DNA of 64,000 nucleotides, taken from NCBI GenBank assembly GCA_964388275.1, contig CAYLZD010000002.1:124001-188000 (forward strand), written 5' to 3'. This document shows positions 1 to 6,125 of this stretch, one piece after another. This DNA comes from JARYLZ01 sp964388275. Its GTDB lineage: Bacteria > Bacteroidota > Ignavibacteria > SZUA-365. The translations under genes and the position numbers were made by a program. The notes below the pieces were generated by a model that was given only the letters and a program-made list of their open reading frames with translations, did no database searches and was not told the origin of the DNA. Numbering within the stretch: position 1 is the stretch's first letter; every line of letters starts with the position of its first letter.

Positions 1-2
1 AT

Positions 3-1103
3 ACAATGCACCAGCTCCTGGCCGGCTGCAGGGAAGCGCATTTCTTCTATTCGAGCGGTTCCGGAAAAGAACGCAGCCGCTTCGTGGAGGCCATGATCTG
101 GAAACTGCAGAAGACCGGCGGCGAGATAAACTCCGCCGTTGCCGCGCCTTCCATACGCCTCGAGGGCGGCCCCCCCGGACCGCTGGAAAAAACGCCGCGA
201 ATGGCCGGACTGCTCCGCGGCATGCGCTACAGCGCTTCTTCCCTCGACGCTTATCTCGCCTGCCCGCGCCGTTTTTACTACAGGCATGCGCTGGACTTGA
301 ACGAGAAGAGAAACGCCGACGACCGGACTGGAGCGGTCGACATCGGCACATTCGTGCACGGAGTCCTGCAGGAATTCCATCAGGACCACATCTCCGCGGA
401 CGGCGCGTCGGTCCTGTCGCCGGCGGACGCCGATACGGTGAAGATGGACGGCATTGTGGACCGGCTGTTCCACGAGACTTTCGCGTATGCCGGGGGCGAC
501 GATCTCCTGCTGTATTCACAGGTGCGGCGAAGAATGCGGGACTATGTGGTCCGATACATGAAACCCCTTGTGGAATCGCATGAAGTCTCGATCATAGCGG
601 CGGAGAAGCGCCTGGATATCGGATACCTCGACGCGATAATCACCGGAAAAATCGATCGCATCGAACACCGCGACGGCGACACCGTCATCATGGATTATAA
701 AACCGGATCGAGTTCATCCTCTCATATCTTCTTCGACCGGCTGGACCCTGAAGATCCCGCCACCTGGAGGCAGTCCATATCGTCGATGCAGTTGCCGGTA
801 TACGCGATGCTGTATATGCGCGCGGCGAATGCGGATGCGCTGCGCCTGCGGCCGATGCTGCTGTTTCTGGACAACCCCGCTCTCGGCGCGAAATACGAAG
901 CGCCTCTGCTCGCGGACCGGGATGACCCCGTGGAAGCGTTTTCGAAACTGGAACGGGTGGTTTGCGGCCTGATCGATGAAATAACCGACCCGTCGATGCC
1001 GTTTCTGCCTCCGCAGGAAACCGGCATGCAACTGACCAAAGTTTGCAGAAACTGTCCATACCGCGTCATGTGCGGCACTCAATGGCTTAGGTTTTTCCGA
1101 TGA
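3..1103 (+). CDS. PD-(D/E)XK nuclease, AddB-like C-terminal part (5' partial)
   Basis: The frame is open to the window edge, so only the C-terminal ~366 residues of a larger protein are present. Counting from the first Met (base 6), the nuclease domain shows an N-side cysteine C86 in ACPRRFYYR, His118 in FVHGVL, Asp217 in GKIDRIE, Asp230 and Lys232 in MDYKTG, and a QLPVY motif at 262-266. It ends with C347, C350 and C356. This is the arrangement of AddB/RecB-type nucleases whose four cysteines hold a 4Fe-4S cluster. The missing part would be the helicase-like region of an AddB-type subunit acting in double-strand-break repair. The nuclease residues all look intact. The exact subunit name cannot be settled without the upstream sequence. 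Confidence 0.85.
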   Translation, partial: TMHQLLAGCREAHFFYSSGSGKERSRFVEAMIWKLQKTGGEINSAVAAPSIRLEGGPPGPLEKTPRMAGLLRGMRYSASSLDAYLACPRRFYYRHALDLNEKRNADDRTGAVDIGTFVHGVLQEFHQDHISADGASVLSPADADTVKMDGIVDRLFHETFAYAGGDDLLLYSQVRRRMRDYVVRYMKPLVESHEVSIIAAEKRLDIGYLDAIITGKIDRIEHRDGDTVIMDYKTGSSSSSHIFFDRLDPEDPATWRQSISSMQLPVYAMLYMRAANADALRLRPMLLFLDNPALGAKYEAPLLADRDDPVEAFSKLERVVCGLIDEITDPSMPFLPPQETGMQLTKVCRNCPYRVMCGTQWLRFFR

Positions 1104-1296
1104 AGCGCGCGGAGGCGCAACAGTTCGCCCGGCGCCGAATGCCGAATCGAAACTCGGACTCGAAGTGTTGCACTTGTTTACGACCGAAGGTATTTTGCTT
1201 TGAGAGAGTATTCTGTCCGCAATAAATCAGTTCTTACGAAGTTTCCGCAGTCCGGCGTCAGCAAAGCGCATCCCATAAACTTCATCGAGGTTTTTT

Positions 1297-2601
1297 ATGA
1301 AATCCGCATTTCGACTCACGAAGGCCGCCCTTTGTTTCATCATCGCTCTGTTTCTGGCGTCCTGCTCCAAGGACAACAATCCCGTCGACAAACCGAACGA
1401 TCCCGAAACGGCCGTCAAGACCGTCGACTCCCAGAGCGGCGGAAAGCTGGAAACCCCGTCCGGCAACGGAATGGAAATAGTTCCCGGTGTAGTGCCGCCG
1501 AACGAAGACGGCACTGCCGCCACGGTGGCATTCTCCGTCGAGACTCCGGTAGAACTGCCCAAGCCGCTGCCGGCCGGCGCCACGCAGATCGGCTCTTGTA
1601 CGCGATTCGGACCGGTCGGCTTCACGTTCAACTGGCCGGTGCGTATCATCATGAAATACCCGGCAGGTCAGGATCCGTCGGCCCTTTTCATCATGAGGTA
1701 CAATGCTCTTGCCGAAAAGTGGACGGTGGTCCCGACATCATACACGGATGCCGCTTCGAGTGTGGTCGGCGCCGATGTGCTCGAGCTCGGCGAGTATACG
1801 CTGGTGAAACTTGAGGGCATGAGCAAACCCGGCGGGCCGCAATCCCAGGGTGGTTTCGAATATACCGGTGTTCCCGGGTACTATTATGCGCTGACAGTCA
1901 AGAGCGTCACGTTCAAATATCCGGCGCAGGCGGCATGGTATGACTTGGTGGGTGTCTGCGCCGGAGCCTCGGGCAGCTACCCGACAGGCGGACCGCGGCA
2001 GCCGACTCACGCGATCCTCCCTCAGGGCGCATACCAGATCTGGATTTCACGGACGCAGCCCGGCACTCTCTCACAACTCCCGAAAACATGGACCTACACC
2101 ATACCCGCAACGGGAAGCATCGACCGTCCTCTTGAAAACTGGGGACTGAGCGGGCCAAGCGGCTGGACCACGCTGGAAAGTCCCGGTGGCGGCGAATGGC
2201 GCGAAGGACGGCCCGACGAATGGCCTCAGCCGACCAGCCCGATGGGAACAGGCGAATTTCAGGCGACATTGAGCTGGGTCAACTCCTCCGGCTCCTCGGC
2301 CGATCTCGACTTGCACGTCTACGGACCGAATAACATGCATGTGTACTTCGGCAGCAAGCTGTCCGTGGACGGCTCGGTGCGGCTGGATAGGGACTGGACC
2401 TATCCTTCCGGCAACGCGACAGAAAACATTTTCAGTCTGAAGCAGCTTCCGAAAGGCGGCTACACGGTGAAAGTGGAACACTTCAGCGGCGAAGCCAAAG
2501 CTTACCAGGTGAGAATCATCCGCTTCGGTTCGGTAAAAACATGGTCCGGATCCATCCGTGATGACGAAGAACATACCATAACGAACTTCACCGTCAATTA
2601 G
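1297..2601 (+). CDS. Lipoprotein with C-terminal YfaP-like (DUF2135-type) domain
   Basis: The 434-residue product starts with a lipoprotein signal peptide; the lipobox is LASC with Cys23 as lipid acceptor. The start is supported by GAGG six bases upstream. Residues ~45-160 read like a ZU5-type beta domain (GGKLETPSGNGMEI...). Residues ~325-434 hold the DLDLHVYGPN core and a later ENIF motif typical of YfaP/DUF2135-like domains found on bacterial surfaces. It is therefore probably an exported envelope protein; no enzymatic motif is seen. Its last 182 bp are duplicated 1438 bp downstream. It faces a lysine-dehydrogenase-like gene on the other strand. Specific function unknown. Confidence 0.8.
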   Translation: MKSAFRLTKAALCFIIALFLASCSKDNNPVDKPNDPETAVKTVDSQSGGKLETPSGNGMEIVPGVVPPNEDGTAATVAFSVETPVELPKPLPAGATQIGSCTRFGPVGFTFNWPVRIIMKYPAGQDPSALFIMRYNALAEKWTVVPTSYTDAASSVVGADVLELGEYTLVKLEGMSKPGGPQSQGGFEYTGVPGYYYALTVKSVTFKYPAQAAWYDLVGVCAGASGSYPTGGPRQPTHAILPQGAYQIWISRTQPGTLSQLPKTWTYTIPATGSIDRPLENWGLSGPSGWTTLESPGGGEWREGRPDEWPQPTSPMGTGEFQATLSWVNSSGSSADLDLHVYGPNNMHVYFGSKLSVDGSVRLDRDWTYPSGNATENIFSLKQLPKGGYTVKVEHFSGEAKAYQVRIIRFGSVKTWSGSIRDDEEHTITNFTVN

Positions 2602-2667
2602 TGCGCGTCTTCATCCACCCGCCGGACGGGTGATGCTCTCGACGCGTTCGCGGAATACAACGGAACG

Positions 2668-2879
2668 TTACCCCAGGCCCTTTAATAGGGCCTGGAATAT
2701 TTCCGGCCGGCGGCCCAGGTACTCGGGCGGCGAGACGCCGGGCCGCTTGCACAGCCCGGACGCTACCAGGCGGACCGCGACGGCGCACGTATAACCCGTC
2801 GTCCGGGCCATTGATGTCGTGCGGGTGCCGGTATCGTAGCGGTCGAGAAGATCGAAGGTGCGGCGCAGCGATTCGCCGC
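2668..2879 (-). pseudogene. Truncated 3' fragment of the lysine-dehydrogenase-like gene
   Basis: This is the duplicate of codons near the C terminus of the gene at 4049-5203. The reading frame is preserved from GESLRRTFDLL to LLKGL, after which a TAA (plus-strand positions 2668-2670) ends it about 22 codons earlier than the intact gene. The 5' part of the gene is absent: the similarity ends at 2879 and unrelated DNA follows. Without its Rossmann domain the fragment cannot make an enzyme. It differs from the intact copy by a Tyr-to-Cys change (SGLC instead of SGLY) among others. Confidence 0.9.
2673..2695. terminator. Perfect 9-bp hairpin in the relic downstream of the lipoprotein gene
   Basis: CCAGGCCCT and AGGGCCTGG form a perfect 9-bp stem with a 5-nt TTAAT loop, 71 bases after the lipoprotein stop. 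A short AT-rich run (aatatttcc) follows on the plus strand, so it could act as a weak intrinsic terminator. In the intact coding copy at 4111-4133 the same stem carries one G-T pair, so the stem is perfect only in the relic. A coding-sequence coincidence is also possible. Confidence 0.35.
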
Positions 2880-2967
2880 GCCGCCGTCCCGCGGGCCCCA
2901 CGGTGGGCGGCTTTGTGATCGCCTATCTAAATTTCCCCGTTTACACAAAAAATTGTACACTCCCCCC

Positions 2968-3009
2968 CAACGTTCAACGTCCAACGTTCAACGTTCAACG
3001 TCCAACGTC
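2968..3009. repeat. Six tandem CAACGTY heptamers
   Basis: Six consecutive 7-mers read CAACGTT, CAACGTC, CAACGTT, CAACGTT, CAACGTC, CAACGTC. They follow a run of seven cytosines and lie at the left side of the spacer between the two 460-bp repeat copies. AACGTT is self-complementary, so the array can form alternative hairpins. No associated gene or spacer structure suggests a CRISPR or an iteron origin. Confidence 0.9.
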
Positions 3010-3029
3010 CCAGGCCCCACGCGCAAATC

Positions 3030-3690
3030 TGCAGCCGTCCTCGTGACGACTTGCATGAGTCCTTTTGCCGGCTTTCACTGTTTTTCCACCAACTGCAGCG
3101 TCCTTCGTGACGACCTGCACAGCCACTTGTGACAACTTGCAATCGCCCTCGTGACGGCCTGCACAGCCGCTCGCGCGAACTTCCCCGGACTTAACAAGCG
3201 CTGACGAGCGCCGGAAGCAGACTTGCACGCTCCTTTACATGCTTGCACGGCATTTGATGTATGCTCACAAGCAGCTTTTGCTCGCTTGCAGGCGTCCTCG
3301 CGGCAACTTGCTCAGGCACTCGTGACAACTTGCCGGCGTCCTCGTGAAGCCCTGCACAGCCACTCGCGCACGCTTCGCGGCGCCTTTTGCGCACCGGCGA
3401 ACTCTTGAAGCACGCATGCACAGGCGCTCGCGCAAACTTGCCGGCGTCCTCGTGAAGACCTGCACAGCCACTCGCGCACGCTTCCCGGCGCCTTTCGCGC
3501 ACCAGCGAACTCTTGAAGCACTCATGCACAGGCGCTCGCGCAAACTTGCCGGCGTCCTCGTGAAGCCCTGAACAGCCACTCGTGACGACTTGCCAGCGTC
3601 CTCGCGGAGACTCGCACAGCCACTCGTGACAACCTGCCGGCTTCCTCGTGAAGACATGCACAGCCGCTCGCGCATGCTTCCCGGCACGAC
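3030..3690. repeat. Degenerate 21-22-nt minisatellite with a 108-bp higher-order unit
   Basis: About 30 imperfect units alternate between a form like CAGCCACTCGTGACGACTTGC and one like CGGCGTCCTCGTGAAGACCTGC, so many are paired as ~43-44-nt dimers. A higher-order repeat is clear: 3333-3440 and 3441-3548 are about 94% identical and the next unit begins at 3549, giving a period of exactly 108 bp (five units). Units decay towards 3030-3300. Because the sequence lacks stop codons, open frames of up to 169 codons run through it on the minus strand in several frames; I regard these as by-products of the repeat. Confidence 0.9.
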
Positions 3691-3857
3691 GGAAAAACAA
3701 TGTCGTGCCGGGACTCGGACAGCCGAATCCGCTCCACTGTTTTTATGACGCAATTTTTCACAGGTCTGATTTACCCGTTCGATGCGCTTATTCCTCGTTT
3801 TTCGCCGCGCATGATCTGTCGGCCGGCAATATCAAGCGGGTGCTGCAATGGCGGAGT
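3691..3857. other. Unassigned spacer between minisatellite and repeat copy 2
   Basis: This 167-bp stretch is visibly lower in GC than its surroundings, contains several T-runs and shows no homology I can see to the region upstream of repeat copy 1. No convincing reading frame or hairpin is present. Together with 2880-2967 it forms the unique flanks of the minisatellite. Confidence 0.5.
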
Positions 3858-4039
3858 CAGAAAACATTTTCAGTCTGAAGCAGCTTCCGAAAGGCGGCTA
3901 CACGGTGAAAGTGGAACACTTCAGCGGCGAAGCCAAAGCTTGCCAGGTGAGAATCATCCGCTTCGGTTCGGTAAAAACATGGTCCGGATCGATAAGAGAT
4001 GACGAAGAACATACCATAACGAACTTCACCGTCAATTAG
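3858..4039 (+). pseudogene. Truncated 3' end of a second lipoprotein copy
   Basis: The 60 codons correspond to the C-terminal end of the lipoprotein at 1297-2601, from ENIFSLKQL to the stop after NFTVN. The frame is open and only one amino acid differs (Cys for Tyr in KACQV), while four nearby nucleotide differences are silent. Everything upstream, including signal peptide and most of the YfaP-like domain, is missing. An ATG at 3848 could start a 63-residue peptide but without a signal or a full domain. Confidence 0.85.
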
Positions 4040-4317
4040 AGCGCGTCTTCATTCACCCGCCGGACGGGTGATGCTCTCGACGCGTTCGCGGAATACAACG
4101 GAACGTTCCTCCAGGCCCTTTAATAGGGTCTGGAAAATTTCCGGCCGGCGGCCCAGGTACTCGGGCGGCGACACGCCGGGCCGCTTGTACAGCCCGGACG
4201 CTACCAGGCGGACCGCGACGGCGCACGTATAACCCGTCGTCCGGGCCATTGATGTCGTTCGGGTGCCGGTATCGTAGCGGTCTAGAAGATCGAAGGTGCG
4301 GCGCAGCGATTCGCCGC
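3858..4317. repeat. Direct repeat copy 2 (460 bp, partner at 2420-2879)
   Basis: This copy contains the functional 3' end of the lysine-dehydrogenase-like gene plus the orphan lipoprotein 3' end. The constant offset of 1438 to copy 1 shows that no insertion or deletion has occurred in either copy since duplication. Divergence of a few percent with silent clustering means that the copies are not a fresh duplication of one molecule, or that they come from two alleles. Confidence 0.95.
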
Positions 4318-5203
4318 CCTTCTCTCCCTCCACAATCACTCGCATCACAGTCAAGTCCTGCTCGCCTTCGGGCAGTTTCCAGGCCGGAAAAAGCACGGCG
4401 GAACTGAGGTCTATGGGGCGAACGCAAGCGTCCCCCGCCCGCACAGGCTTCGTGTCGAGAAAGCCGGTGTCGCGCAGCGCGCGGATCAGGTCCGCGTGTC
4501 CGGGATAGCGCAAGGTTTTTTCCTTCATGTCAGGCGCGTTTATCGTGAAGGCCAGCGTCCGCAGGCCGTCTGTATTGAACGCCTCGAGGGTGCCTACGCC
4601 GTCAAAATCCAAGTGCTCTACGTCCGTCAGGGCGGGCACGGTCACAAGTCGTCCGTTTTCTACGTAGCGCGCGGGGCGCGTGTATTCCTCCAGAACGTCG
4701 GCGGGGGAGAACACCGCCGCATACTCCCAGGGTTTCCTGCGGATGGCGGGCAGACCGCCCACATAGCAGAGAAATCTGCGCGTTCTGTCGAATTCGGCAT
4801 CCGCATGCCCGAGTATGGCGTTGCTGCAACCCGGAGCTATGCCGCAATCCACGATCGCAGTCACGCCTCGTTCACGTGCCGGGGTGTCCAGGGCCAAGGA
4901 ATCTTCGGGGAAGAATGAAATATCGACGACATCCCTTCCGGCCTCTATGCAAGCCAGAGTCGCAGCGTATCCCATGAAGCCCGGCAGCGCCCCCGCGACG
5001 AGGTCGTGCGAACCGGCGAGCTCTCGTATTTTCGCCGGATCGGACAGGTCGGCCCGCATCCTGGTCACATGCTCGAGCCCGTTCAGTCGGTCGAGCGCGT
5101 CTTGGGAAACATCCGCGGCTGTGACGGAAAAACCGTCTTCGCGGGCGAGGTCGCGTATGATGGCCGATCCGACAAGACCGGCGCCGAGAACCAGAATTTT
5201 CAT
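4049..5203 (-). CDS. Saccharopine dehydrogenase family, L-lysine 6-dehydrogenase-like
   Basis: The 384-residue product has an N-terminal Rossmann motif GAGLVG (residues 7-12) and the characteristic CGIAPGCSN and YVGGLP motifs of the lysine 6-dehydrogenase branch, whose members are also about 385 residues long. Family members oxidise L-lysine to allysine (spontaneously forming piperideine-6-carboxylate) with NAD. Assignment to lysine rather than another amino acid is inferred from overall similarity as remembered. The start follows an AAGAAG-like site. The gene sits 90 bp downstream of a methyltransferase on the same strand, and its 3' end is duplicated at 2668-2879. Confidence 0.75.
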   Translation of the reverse strand: MKILVLGAGLVGSAIIRDLAREDGFSVTAADVSQDALDRLNGLEHVTRMRADLSDPAKIRELAGSHDLVAGALPGFMGYAATLACIEAGRDVVDISFFPEDSLALDTPARERGVTAIVDCGIAPGCSNAILGHADAEFDRTRRFLCYVGGLPAIRRKPWEYAAVFSPADVLEEYTRPARYVENGRLVTVPALTDVEHLDFDGVGTLEAFNTDGLRTLAFTINAPDMKEKTLRYPGHADLIRALRDTGFLDTKPVRAGDACVRPIDLSSAVLFPAWKLPEGEQDLTVMRVIVEGEKGGESLRRTFDLLDRYDTGTRTTSMARTTGYTCAVAVRLVASGLYKRPGVSPPEYLGRRPEIFQTLLKGLEERSVVFRERVESITRPAGE

Positions 5204-5293
5204 TTTTTCTTCTTGCTGATTTGATGAATGAGAATGTGCGGACCGTATCGGAACCCGACGAGCGCGATACCTTGGAGGTCTGGGTACGAGAGA

Positions 5294-6079
5294 TCAATCA
5301 GGCGCTTGACGCGCGATCATCACCGTATCCCGCGAATCCTCGCTCCATTCGTCGCGCCGGAGAGTCGAGAAGAAGCGGACGCTTTCAAATCCAGCCGAAA
5401 GCGCCGCTTCCCGCAAGTCCTCGCGCGTGAAAGGGCAAAGCAGCGTGGAGCGCAGTGTATGGGAAGGGACCGTCGAATCGCCTGTTATGGACAGTATGTT
5501 GAAAGTGATGCGGGGCCGGGTGAAATCGTAGAAGCGCACTATCACGCCCGCCGCATCCCTGCGGATTCCGACTATTCTCTCTCCGGATTGCAACACGCGG
5601 TTGAAGTTCAGCGCCTGCGCGATCACCAACCCGCGTTCGTTCAGATGCATCCTCCAATAGGCGAATGTTTCTCGGAGAGCGTCCGGCCCTTTCAGATGGG
5701 GAAGCGAATTGCCGAGACAGAAAACCGCGTCCCAGGGGCCGGAGTCGGCGAGCGCGGGGGCGAGAAAATCGCCGCGCACAAATACCGCGTTCCCGCCGTA
5801 ATCCCCTGATTCCCGGGCCTTCTTCAGCATGCCTTCGGATATGTCGAAACCCGTCGCACGCACACCCAGCGAAGCGAGAGCGTGAACATGCACTCCCGTG
5901 CCGCAACCCATGTCGGCCGCGCTGCGCAGCACCTCTTCCCTGACGAGAGGCAGCAGCAGCTCAGCCTCGCGGCTGACCCTGCCCGCCCGGTCGGTCATGA
6001 AATCGTACTGATCGGAAAGCGCGTCATAGAAATCGGCGGGGTTCGATATAGGGTCATCTGCCTTCATTCGCTTGTCCAT
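5294..6079 (-). CDS. Class I SAM-dependent methyltransferase
   Basis: The motif I sequence DMGCGTGVHVHAL and the following acidic position in GFDISEGML mark a class I methyltransferase. The PWDAVFCLGNSLPHL stretch is typical of the Methyltransf_11/25 group acting on small molecules or unknown substrates. The frame is open to 6142, but that would overlap the divergent amidase start, so the ATG at 6079 or the one at 6067 is more likely; neither has a strong ribosome binding site. It could form an operon with the lysine-dehydrogenase-like gene 90 bp downstream. Substrate unknown. Confidence 0.75.
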   Translation of the reverse strand: MDKRMKADDPISNPADFYDALSDQYDFMTDRAGRVSREAELLLPLVREEVLRSAADMGCGTGVHVHALASLGVRATGFDISEGMLKKARESGDYGGNAVFVRGDFLAPALADSGPWDAVFCLGNSLPHLKGPDALRETFAYWRMHLNERGLVIAQALNFNRVLQSGERIVGIRRDAAGVIVRFYDFTRPRITFNILSITGDSTVPSHTLRSTLLCPFTREDLREAALSAGFESVRFFSTLRRDEWSEDSRDTVMIARQAPD

Positions 6080-6125
6080 ACACTGTTGACTCGGTATATT
6101 GATTGCCGGAATCGCGTCCGGCCGA

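Larger units (their letters stand above)
2420..2879. repeat. Direct repeat copy 1 (460 bp, partner at 3858-4317)
   Basis: This segment carries the last 182 bp of the lipoprotein gene, the short spacer after it, and the 3' part of the lysine-dehydrogenase-like gene in reverse orientation. It matches 3858-4317 at a constant offset of 1438 with no indels and by eye about 15-17 substitutions (roughly 96-97% identity). The match starts at the dinucleotide before gaaaacatt and stops abruptly at 2879. Four of the substitutions are clustered at 2553-2559 and all are silent in the lipoprotein frame. Confidence 0.95.

Noticed and set aside
1200..1814. 204-codon plus-strand frame overlapping the lipoprotein start
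   Set aside because: Different frame of a gene with a clear lipoprotein signal; the product is Arg-rich and without domains.
2960..3690. CRISPR array
   Set aside because: Repeats are contiguous and degenerate without unique spacers of constant length, and no cas gene is present.
3191..3753. Minus-strand open frames of 162-169 codons in the minisatellite
   Set aside because: Several frames are open at once because the GC-rich unit has no stop codons; the basic unit is not a multiple of three and the peptides are low-complexity. I treat them as a by-product of the repeat.
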